Shown here: one piece after another, positions 8,901-15,476 of the stretch
Numbering within the stretch: position 1 is the stretch's first letter
Layout: each line of letters opens with the position of its first letter
Assembly: GCF_014644295.1 (NCBI RefSeq)
Contig: NZ_BMKK01000001.1
Location: 744,001 to 808,000 of the forward strand
Length of the DNA: 64,000 nt
Direction: 5' to 3'
Source of the DNA: Emticicia aquatilis
GTDB lineage: Bacteria; Bacteroidota; Bacteroidia; Cytophagales; Spirosomataceae
Notes under the pieces: generated by a model
Told to the model about the DNA's origin: nothing
What the model saw: only the letters and a program-made list of their open reading frames with translations
The model's database searches: none
Translations under genes and position numbers: made by a program

Positions 8901-10316
8901 ATGGATTTTCAAATTATTATAGAAGGACAGCAAGCCGACCTCGATGCAGGCATGAGCATCTTGCTTGAGAGGTATAATCCTATGCTCGATTTCGATACTA
9001 TCAGAGGGGCAAAGGTTTTAGATTTTACTTTGCCGTTCACTAATCGCAATAATGCCATTTTTCAAAACTTCGGACATCCTCAGGTACCGTATAGCTTTCG
9101 AGAATATTTGTGTGAAAAGCGTGTCGCTGGACGAATTGTTGAGCGTGGTTACATTCAGCTCAAGAGTGTTTCACCTGCTGGACTTATTGTATTTTTTACG
9201 CAAAACTTAGGCGAAATATTCGGCGACTATCAAAAGGTAATGCTCAATAAATTGCCACTTGGAAGTGAGGCAATACCTGTGAGCTTTATTGGTAATACTG
9301 ATATAACAACCACCAAATATTGCTTACCTAAGGTTCAGAATGCTGCTTTTTATGGCACCAATGGTGGTAGTATTGGATATAGTGGATTTGTAAATAATTA
9401 CTCAAGCTCTGCCTACTCTGCTGGCCCGAAAGTACCAATGTTGTCGTTACATTGGGTTTTGAAACGCATTGGTGAGATATGCAACTTTAAATTTAAGGGA
9501 GCATTCATGGATGATGCCCGAATGAAACGCCTTATCTTTTATAATACGTTTTCGCTGGATAATGCAACCATCATTGAGTATGCAAACCATTTGCCCGAAA
9601 TGACTATTCCAGATTTACTCAAGGAACTTAGGCGACTCTTTAATCTTTCTCTTTTTTTTGATGTTTGGAAGCGGGAATGTACTATCAGTTTCGTGGACGA
9701 TTTGATTAAAAAGCCAGTGGTTAAAAACTGGTCTAAGAAATTCCCGTTTCTTCAATCAAAAAATCCTGAATTGCAAAATAGACTCGAACTCGATTGGGAA
9801 CTTGACACTTCCGACGACCTAATGAAAGACCCTATTTCTGCTTTTGACAAGTACACTACGCCCGCCATCACAGCGAGTGAACTTCTTTTTCCTATTAAAA
9901 CAAGGTTTTCTACCCTCCAAATGAATGGTACAATTCCACGAGCTGAACAGGTAGGAATATCCGAGCAATTCAATCAAAAATCAAATAAGTTTACAGCAAG
10001 GCTTCTGTTTTGGCATGGGCTTATTGGTGGCGTACCAACTGCCTCAAGTAGTTATCAGGATATTACACTTGGTTGGCAAGGAGCGAATGGTAATCAAGTA
10101 AGGTTTTATTCGGAATATGAAAAATTTCGTAGAAAAACACATAGCATGACTTCACCAGCTAACCTTACGGCCAATGACCTGAGCGAAATAGATATGCACC
10201 AACGAGCAGGCGAAACGGTGGCAGTGCATATTCAAGGCAATAACTATTTAATAGGCGAACAAAAAATTTTATTACCAATATATCAAACCCCAATTTTAGA
10301 GTTATGGCGAATGTAA
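8901..10316 (+). CDS. Probable distal tail / tail-tip protein
   Basis: A 471-residue soluble protein directly downstream of the tape measure gene, the place usually taken by distal tail or tail-associated proteins. It looks beta-rich, with many aromatic and polar residues and no enzyme motif I recognise. It has a segment near residues 45-75 (FTLPFTNRNNAIFQNFGHPQ) of the kind seen in Bacteroidetes phage structural proteins. Its last 13 bases overlap the start of the C1 peptidase gene, implying coupled expression of tail-tip protein and peptidase. The function is inferred from synteny only. Confidence 0.55.
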   Translation: MDFQIIIEGQQADLDAGMSILLERYNPMLDFDTIRGAKVLDFTLPFTNRNNAIFQNFGHPQVPYSFREYLCEKRVAGRIVERGYIQLKSVSPAGLIVFFTQNLGEIFGDYQKVMLNKLPLGSEAIPVSFIGNTDITTTKYCLPKVQNAAFYGTNGGSIGYSGFVNNYSSSAYSAGPKVPMLSLHWVLKRIGEICNFKFKGAFMDDARMKRLIFYNTFSLDNATIIEYANHLPEMTIPDLLKELRRLFNLSLFFDVWKRECTISFVDDLIKKPVVKNWSKKFPFLQSKNPELQNRLELDWELDTSDDLMKDPISAFDKYTTPAITASELLFPIKTRFSTLQMNGTIPRAEQVGISEQFNQKSNKFTARLLFWHGLIGGVPTASSSYQDITLGWQGANGNQVRFYSEYEKFRRKTHSMTSPANLTANDLSEIDMHQRAGETVAVHIQGNNYLIGEQKILLPIYQTPILELWRM

Positions 10317-11068
10317 AACCAATTTTTAACTTGAAGCCATCGCCAGCCGATGAGCGTGATTATGTTTTTGAACCAAAGTCTAAGGCTGTTTTGGTTCTTC
10401 CTGATGCAGTTGATTTAACCACCAAACTTGGGGTTAGACCATACAATCAGTACGATATGGGGAGCTGCACTGCCAATGCAATGGCAGCGGCCATTCAGTT
10501 TTTACAAAAGCTGGAGAAGCAACCAAAGATTATGCCTTCAAGATTGTTCACTTACTTTATATCGAGAGAGCTTGAAGGTACGGCCAACGAAGATGCTGGA
10601 GCTTACATCCGTGATGTAGTGAAGGTGACGAATAAACAAGGTTTCGTCTTTGAAAAAGACTGGCAATATACTCGTAAGAACCTTTTTACTCGTCCATCTG
10701 AAGAGCTATATCAGGAAGCTGCTAAAAGGAAAATAGACCGTTATGAGCGTATCGAAGATGGAAATGTAGCTAAAATGATGGCTTGTTTGGCAGAAGGATT
10801 TCCATTCATTTTCGGAATGGTCGTTTTTAACCGACCATTTGATATAGCTAATACAACTGGAACAATGCCAATGCCAACCAAAAAAGACGAAAATATTGGC
10901 GGCCACGCAGTAATTTGCGTTGGCTACGACACCAAACGCAAAGCATTCAAAATTCGTAATTCTTACGGTCCAACTTGGGGCGATAAAGGTCATTTTTGGC
11001 TACCTTTTGCCTTTGCTGACAACAAAAACTATATGTGGGATTGTTGGGTCGTAAAAGATTTGGTTTAG
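10304..11068 (+). CDS. Papain-like C1 family cysteine peptidase, phage-encoded
   Basis: A 254-residue protein with all parts of a papain-type active site in order: oxyanion Gln49, nucleophile Cys55 (DMGSCTANA, Q-x5-C spacing as in papain), His201 (GGHAVICVGY) and Asn219 (RNSYG). It has no signal peptide and no obvious propeptide: the catalytic domain starts near residue 30 and fills the protein. The ATG at 10304 overlaps the end of the preceding tail gene. In free-living Bacteroidetes such C1 peptidases occur as isolated enzymes. Here it is the last gene of the tail module, so possible roles are processing of structural proteins, or a tail-borne peptidase acting on the host surface or on cross-link peptides. 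The assignment to family is firm; the role is not. Confidence 0.85.
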   Translation: MANVKPIFNLKPSPADERDYVFEPKSKAVLVLPDAVDLTTKLGVRPYNQYDMGSCTANAMAAAIQFLQKLEKQPKIMPSRLFTYFISRELEGTANEDAGAYIRDVVKVTNKQGFVFEKDWQYTRKNLFTRPSEELYQEAAKRKIDRYERIEDGNVAKMMACLAEGFPFIFGMVVFNRPFDIANTTGTMPMPTKKDENIGGHAVICVGYDTKRKAFKIRNSYGPTWGDKGHFWLPFAFADNKNYMWDCWVVKDLV

Positions 11069-11075
11069 ATTAAGT

Positions 11076-11133
11076 AATAAGCCAACATTATATTGTCGGA
11101 TATTTAAGATTCGCTTTCTCCTGTTGGCTTATT
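11076..11133. repeat. Inverted repeat at the convergent 3' ends of peptidase and integrase genes
   Basis: Arms of 11 bases (11076-11086 and 11123-11133) are perfectly complementary with 36 bases between them. The right arm lies inside the last codons of the integrase. It may serve as a bidirectional terminator between the two convergent genes, although the loop is long for that. Confidence 0.35.
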
Positions 11134-12341
11134 GCACCAATTTTTCGCAAATATTGCTCAGTTTGTTGTATTGATTTGTGTCCATTCTGCACTTTTAAAT
11201 CATACACACTCGTACCAGCAATTACAGCTTGAACGTTGGCTGTGTGCTTCCATGAGTATAAATCGTACTCTTTGTCAGTAAATCCACAGGCTTCTAATGC
11301 TTCTTTATTTCTTTTATAAAAATAGTTCTTGCCTGTTGGGGTTTCTCCTGGTGTGCCGTCTGCTGAAAAAACATAATAATCTTTTGGGTATGTTCTCAGA
11401 TTATGTTTTTGTATCAAATATTCCAGAGCTTCAAGAATAATTGAATGACGGTTATTATTCTTTTTTGCCGTCGAAGCCGTAATTAAAATTGTGTCTTCTA
11501 AGATGTTCTTAACTTTCAAAAGTCTCAATTCTACTCTTGGTCTTGCACAGGTATAATAGCAAAAGTTTAGAAATAGCCACGTTTGCTCATCGCCCTTTTT
11601 CTCCAATATGAATTCTTTTAATTTGGCAATTTGCTCAAGGGTTAGCGGATGGTGCGATTCCTCAGATTCTACAACTTTGAGTTCATGCACACAAGGATTC
11701 TCACTAATCACCTTACGTTTTTTATAATAAGAGAAAACAGTAGTTACAAACGATGCTATTTCATTGTGTGTTTTTGCAGCTATACTTTTTTCAAGATAGA
11801 TTTCATCAAAGAATTTAGTTGCTTGCTCAAAAGAAAACTCTTTTAATGGCAAATTGGAATACTCATTTTTATCGCAAAACTTGATAAACCAATTTTTATA
11901 CCCTTTGTAAGCCTTTATCGAACTTTCACTCAGCGATACTTCTTTTACAGCAATATAATTATCAAATGCTTCTTTGATAGTGAAGTCTTTTTTGCTTAGT
12001 CTTCTCTCTTCTTGAACATCCTTTTTATATTTTTCGGCTGAACTTTTTTTATTGTAAGCTACATAGCCAGCCTTAATATCTGCTTTAATATCAGCTATTG
12101 TGCTTTTTACTATTTTGTCTTTTTGTGAAGCTGAAATATCAACGGGTATTAATTTTCTTTTTCTGACAAAATCTTGTTTGTCAATGTTCCATATATAGTA
12201 TATGATAAGTGGTTGTGTTGTAGAATCCACAAATCTTGGTTCAGAAGGATGTATAGGAATGCTCTTTGGATTGTCGGCCATCTTTATACTTTTATCAAAA
12301 AACTTAGCAGTTTTTACTGCCATTTTACTGCCATTTTTCAA
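11088..12341 (-). CDS. int: Tyrosine recombinase / prophage integrase
   Basis: A 417-residue phage-type integrase. Residues about 120-215 are a SAM-like core-binding domain (TIKEAFDNYI ... SYYKKRK) and 230-405 the catalytic domain. Visible catalytic positions are the first Arg in CARPRVEL (R267 or R269), Lys293/294 in the beta-hairpin, the H-x-x-R box replaced by Y362-S-W-K365-HT, GH at 387-388 and the nucleophile Tyr397 (TEQYLR). An N-terminal arm-binding-like region precedes. The gene reads toward the tail genes, and its start lies 60 bases from the 3' end of tRNA-Pro, the expected layout for an integrase next to its attachment site. In-frame ATG codons at residues 1 and 7 are both possible starts. 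It would catalyse integration and, with an excisionase not seen here, excision. Confidence 0.9.
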   Translation of the reverse strand: MKNGSKMAVKTAKFFDKSIKMADNPKSIPIHPSEPRFVDSTTQPLIIYYIWNIDKQDFVRKRKLIPVDISASQKDKIVKSTIADIKADIKAGYVAYNKKSSAEKYKKDVQEERRLSKKDFTIKEAFDNYIAVKEVSLSESSIKAYKGYKNWFIKFCDKNEYSNLPLKEFSFEQATKFFDEIYLEKSIAAKTHNEIASFVTTVFSYYKKRKVISENPCVHELKVVESEESHHPLTLEQIAKLKEFILEKKGDEQTWLFLNFCYYTCARPRVELRLLKVKNILEDTILITASTAKKNNNRHSIILEALEYLIQKHNLRTYPKDYYVFSADGTPGETPTGKNYFYKRNKEALEACGFTDKEYDLYSWKHTANVQAVIAGTSVYDLKVQNGHKSIQQTEQYLRKIGAISQQEKANLKYPTI

Positions 12342-12360
12342 ATTAGCATCGTCTGAAATG

Positions 12361-12400
12361 CTAAAAACCGTCTCAGAATTGCTTCTAAGACGGTTTTTAG
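12361..12400 (-). terminator. Hairpin terminator after tRNA-Pro
   Basis: A perfect 13-bp stem (12361-12373 with 12388-12400) and 14-base loop directly abut the CCA end of tRNA-Pro, with a T-run within the stem on the minus strand. It probably terminates the tRNA transcript, and separates it from the integrase. A second small stem (12343-12349 with 12358-12364) overlaps it. Confidence 0.65.
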
Positions 12401-12477
12401 TGGTCGGGGTGGCCAGATTCGAACTGACGACCTTCTGCTCCCAAAGCAGACGCGATACCGGGCTACGCTACACCCCG
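12401..12477 (-). tRNA. tRNA-Pro (anticodon TGG)
   Basis: A 77-base gene with CCA encoded (TGGT on the plus strand at 12401). The acceptor stem is CGGGGTG/CACCCCG, the anticodon stem TCTGC/GCAGA encloses the loop TTTGGGA, and the T-loop reads TTCGAAT. All cloverleaf arms pair. Its 3' end faces the prophage and is the likely phage attachment core; the gene is intact on this side. Confidence 0.95.
12401..12477. other. Probable prophage attachment site (attR/attL) at tRNA-Pro 3' end
   Basis: An integrase gene ends the phage module 60 bases from the 3' end of this tRNA gene, and the tRNA 3' end points into the prophage. Integration into tRNA 3' ends is the usual pattern for such integrases. The exact core cannot be fixed because the partner repeat must lie left of the window. 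Confidence 0.45.
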
Positions 12478-12517
12478 AAGTGGAAATCTTTTGCAAGGTT
12501 ATTTCCGTTTGGGAGTG

Positions 12518-12548
12518 CAAAAGTAGAAATTAATTTTTGTATTTCAAA
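12518..12548 (-). promoter_or_regulatory. Promoter of tRNA-Pro (TTTG-N19-TAnnTTTG)
   Basis: Read on the minus strand, TTTG (complement of 12545-12548) is followed after exactly 19 bases by TACTTTTG (complement of 12518-12525). This is a full match to the Bacteroidetes -33/-7 consensus, about 40 bases before the mature tRNA end. The bases just after the -7 box (GCACTCC) recur at the tRNA-Ser promoter. Confidence 0.65.
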
Positions 12549-12578
12549 CTTTTACACAAAAACTTTTTAAAGTTTTTT

Positions 12579-12667
<89 letters not shown>

Positions 12668-12697
12668 TTCACGAACCCCTGTTTGAGTTTCGGAGTG

Positions 12698-12705
12698 CAA
12701 ATATA
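12698..12705 (-). promoter_or_regulatory. -7 promoter element of tRNA-Ser
   Basis: TATATTTG on the minus strand, an exact TAnnTTTG match about 30 bases before the tRNA. It is followed by GCACTCCGAAAC, nearly the same as GCACTCCCAAAC after the tRNA-Pro -7 box. The nearest upstream TTTG is 22 bases away, longer than the ideal 19. Confidence 0.5.
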
Positions 12706-12868
12706 AGACACTGTTTTTAATTTTTTACAAATCTGATGCCAAATTTTCTGAAAAAAAATTAAACTTTTTTATCTCGCATCACTAATTATCTGTAATTCAG
12801 GCATTTATATTTTATCCGAAACACGGCCACACAAATTTTAAGTCAATAAAAATTTTATGTTTATACGT

Positions 12869-13246
12869 TTAATCTGTCGGCTTGATTTCATTTTTATCGT
12901 AAAAAATTAATTTTCCTTTCTTCTTGCCTTCATTTATCATTTCATCAGCTCCGCTTGATTCGCCTCCAATTCTCAGAATCGCATCACAATGGTCAATAAG
13001 TTTGATAGCCACTGGATGAAATAATGCATTAAAAATTTCGTCACCAATATATTTAGAGCCTTTTGCTTCTATCAATGGCAAAGCAAACCATTCTCCCAAA
13101 ACTGGCAAGTGTCCCATTTCGTAGATTTGTAAGGCAGCTTCAGTCATCGCTTTTACGTTTAAAGCTATAAGATTGGGGTCATCGTTTGTACCTGAGCGAT
13201 ACGGCCCAGCAACCAGAATCATCAGAGGTTTTGTGGTTTCTATCAT
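12869..13246 (-). CDS. DUF4406-type protein (nucleoside deoxyribosyltransferase-like fold)
   Basis: A 125-residue protein starting [20 protein letters not shown]. The early beta-strand followed by AGPYR(S)G, a central [10 protein letters not shown] segment and the C-terminal [16 protein letters not shown] (gating helix after a GxS loop) are typical of DUF4406 proteins related to nucleoside 2-deoxyribosyltransferases. The substrate is unknown. Its start overlaps the stop of the Nudix gene upstream by four bases (13243-13246), so the two form one operon. This fits a joint role in nucleotide or nucleotide-sugar housekeeping, which is inference. Confidence 0.7.
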   Translation of the reverse strand: MIETTKPLMILVAGPYRSGTNDDPNLIALNVKAMTEAALQIYEMGHLPVLGEWFALPLIEAKGSKYIGDEIFNALFHPVAIKLIDHCDAILRIGGESSGADEMINEGKKKGKLIFYDKNEIKPTD

Positions 13247-13821
13247 AATATGTTATTGAGCCTTAAATGTTGAAGCAACATTATTGTTTTTCCATCTTTT
13301 ATTTCGCCCGTATTTATCATTTCGAGTGCCTTATCATACGCTATTTCTAATACATCAATGTTTTCTTGTTCGTCTTCTGCCCCACCACCTTCGTTAACTT
13401 TCATTTCTTTGGTATATGCTGCAATAAAAAAATAAAGTATTTCAGTAACCGAGCCTGGCGACATATAGGCTTCAAAAACTTTTTTTACTTCGCCGATTCT
13501 ATAGCCCGTTTCTTCTTCGGTTTCTCGTCTGATACAATCTTCGGGATTATCTTTATCCAACAAACCCGCACAGGCTTCAATCAACATTCCCGACTCATTC
13601 CCGTTTATGTAAGTTGGCATTCTGAATTGTTCGGTCAGTACCACCGTTTTACTTTCTTTATTATATAATAAAATCGTCGCTCCGTTTCCTCGGTCGTATG
13701 CCTCACGGGCTTGGGTTTGCCATTCGCCTTTATGATTGCGGTAATCAAATATTATTTTCTTCAAGACATACCAATTATTGGAAAGCACTTTTTCTTCTAT
13801 AATTTTAACATTCGGATTCAT
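13243..13821 (-). CDS. nudK: NudK-type Nudix hydrolase (GDP-mannose pyrophosphatase family)
   Basis: A 192-residue protein, the same length as E. coli NudK (191). The Nudix box begins [19 protein letters not shown] and continues TGY at about residues 86-107, with the REXXEE core. Before it are the ADP-ribose-pyrophosphatase-like strands ([11 protein letters not shown]), and after it [14 protein letters not shown], which is characteristic of the NudK/ADP-sugar group. It would hydrolyse GDP-mannose or related nucleotide sugars to GMP and sugar phosphate in the cytoplasm. It is divergent from the DeoR-type regulator and leads a two-gene operon. Confidence 0.8.
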   Translation of the reverse strand: MNPNVKIIEEKVLSNNWYVLKKIIFDYRNHKGEWQTQAREAYDRGNGATILLYNKESKTVVLTEQFRMPTYINGNESGMLIEACAGLLDKDNPEDCIRRETEEETGYRIGEVKKVFEAYMSPGSVTEILYFFIAAYTKEMKVNEGGGAEDEQENIDVLEIAYDKALEMINTGEIKDGKTIMLLQHLRLNNIL

Positions 13822-13847
13822 AATGATTATTCATGATTGATTTTGAT

Positions 13848-13864
13848 TATATTTGAACAAATAT
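13848..13864 (+). promoter_or_regulatory. deoR-type gene promoter overlapping a palindrome
   Basis: TATATTTG at 13848-13855 matches the TAnnTTTG -7 box, 21 bases before the regulator's ATG. It lies within a perfect palindrome, ATATTTG-AA-CAAATAT (13849-13864), centred between two divergent genes. This is a plausible autoregulatory operator. Confidence 0.4.
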
Positions 13865-13876
13865 TCATAAAAAGAA

Positions 13877-14626
13877 ATGAGTTATCAAAGCAGGAAGCAG
13901 AAAATATTAAAAATCGTAGAAGAACAAGGCGAGGCTGATGTGAAAGAATTGGCTTTAAAAGTAGAAACCTCGGAAATCACGATTCGTAGAGATTTGGCAC
14001 AAATGGCCGGTGATGGATTGATTTTTCGCACACATGGTGGTGCTATGAAGCTTAGCTTAGCGAATATTCCAGCAAGTTTTGAGCAAAAAATTGCCGCTAA
14101 CATCGAGCAGAAAGACTATATTGCCCGACTGGCTGCACAAAAAATTCGAGACGGAGATATAATCTTTATGGATTGTGGAAGTACAGTTTTTAGGCTATGC
14201 CAATTCATCAAAAACAAACGAATAAAAGTCATAACTAATTCTTTGCCAGTTGTTTATGAGTTATCAAACACAGAAGTTTCGATAAATTTGATTGGTGGAG
14301 AACTTGATTCTAAACGTCAAGCGATTCATGGCCAAATTGCCGTGGAACATATTAAACGCTACCAAGCCGATAAAGCCTTTGTAGGAGTGGATGGAATTTC
14401 GGTAGAAAATGGTTTGAGTGCTGCCAGTGAAAAAGAGGCTGAAATAACAACTGCAATGGCAGCTAACGCTCGGCAGACGTATCTGCTTTGTGATTCGAGT
14501 AAACTTGGAAAAGATAAGTATTTGAAGTTTGCCCCGATAAATATCATCCAATATTTGGTTACAGATGCACCCCAAGATTTAATAAAACCCTTTATAGATG
14601 TAGGTTTGAATGTGATAAATGAGTAA
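13877..14626 (+). CDS. DeoR/GlpR family transcriptional regulator
   Basis: A 249-residue protein of standard DeoR length. Residues 5-57 hold the winged helix-turn-helix (VKELALKVETSEITIRRDL), followed by the family signature region FRTHGGAM. The C-terminal sugar-phosphate sensor domain (about 75-235) has the expected DGDIIFMDCGST and KAFVGVDGIS motifs. Such proteins repress sugar or polyol operons and are relieved by a sugar phosphate. The target is not evident: the divergent nudK/DUF4406 operon and the downstream membrane protein are candidates. Confidence 0.88.
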   Translation: MSYQSRKQKILKIVEEQGEADVKELALKVETSEITIRRDLAQMAGDGLIFRTHGGAMKLSLANIPASFEQKIAANIEQKDYIARLAAQKIRDGDIIFMDCGSTVFRLCQFIKNKRIKVITNSLPVVYELSNTEVSINLIGGELDSKRQAIHGQIAVEHIKRYQADKAFVGVDGISVENGLSAASEKEAEITTAMAANARQTYLLCDSSKLGKDKYLKFAPINIIQYLVTDAPQDLIKPFIDVGLNVINE

Positions 14627-14653
14627 ATTTGACTTTACCTAACCCTATAAAAC

Positions 14654-14932
14654 ATGAAAATAGCCACTATTATCTTAAATGTCCTATTATTGTTGGGTCT
14701 TGTTCCTGCCATTATGGGAGCCATGACTTCTCCTATGATTTTTGATTCGGGCCAAAATCCCAACCTTTGGCGAGTCTTTATTACAATGCTGGCCTTGCCA
14801 GTGGTCATCATTATTTGCCAAATAATTTCTTGGATAGCTTATTTTCGTCAAAAGTATGATTTTGCTTTCAGAGTGAGTATCATTCCTCTGGTCAATCTCA
14901 TATTACTCATCATTTTTATGTTCTCGATGTAA
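14654..14932 (+). CDS. Small membrane protein, unknown
   Basis: A 92-residue hydrophobic protein with three predicted membrane segments (about residues 5-25, 40-62 and 72-91). The first could be a signal anchor. No family is recognised. It is 27 bases downstream of the DeoR-type regulator on the same strand and may be cotranscribed. A weak hairpin follows at 14960. Confidence 0.65.
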   Translation: MKIATIILNVLLLLGLVPAIMGAMTSPMIFDSGQNPNLWRVFITMLALPVVIIICQIISWIAYFRQKYDFAFRVSIIPLVNLILLIIFMFSM

Positions 14933-15476
14933 ACTTAATTTTCAAAAAGATTTCCGAAACGGTGGGTTTATCCCACCGCTATTGACCTTCCTGCATTCCT
15001 TTCTGATTAATATCTACGTTTTTTACCACTCACTCAATTTTCTTAAATTTTCTTAAAAATTTCTTCTGTATATAAAATATTGGTACTTTCGTCTCGTTAT
15101 CAACTAAATACTTAGTTACTTTTCCAATACACAATAACCGTCAAACACTTTTATGAAAAAGCCACTACTTTCTTTCAATCTCCGTTTTCGTTTATTTTTC
15201 TTTCATTCATTTATATCGCCACACCTTATTGATTTTTAAGAAAATCTTGCGTTTTATCACAAATTCTCATCGTTTCAGCACACTTTTATTTTCTTAGTTG
15301 GCATTTACAATAGTTTTACGAAAAATTTACGTAGTCGGTTGTAACTTTTCTTAGCCAACCAAGTAAGTTAGCATAATAGAAAAAATGTACTATTGACAAA
15401 ATGGTGCAACACTTTAGGAAAAATTACGACTTATTAAAAACAGGTTCCACCACCCAAATTATTTAAAACACTTTTT
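14933..15476. other. Intergenic region without a recognisable gene
   Basis: A 544-base AT-rich gap. It holds a 7-bp GC-rich hairpin (CGGTGGG at 14960-14966 with CCCACCG at 14972-14978) that may end the upstream transcript, then sequence with no credible reading frame or RNA gene. The part nearest 15477 presumably carries the promoter and a long 5' leader for the outer-membrane barrel gene; I could not identify an exact consensus promoter. Confidence 0.5.

Noticed and set aside
5153-12352. 14-base exact match CAAATTAGCATCGT at 5153-5166 and 12339-12352, considered as an att or regulatory repeat
   Set aside because: Matches of this length are expected by chance in 64 kb of AT-rich DNA, and the first copy is part of a terminator stem.
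12202-12570. Plus-strand open frame across the integrase start and antisense to tRNA-Pro
   Set aside because: It runs antisense through a tRNA gene and a well-supported integrase; it is a chance frame.
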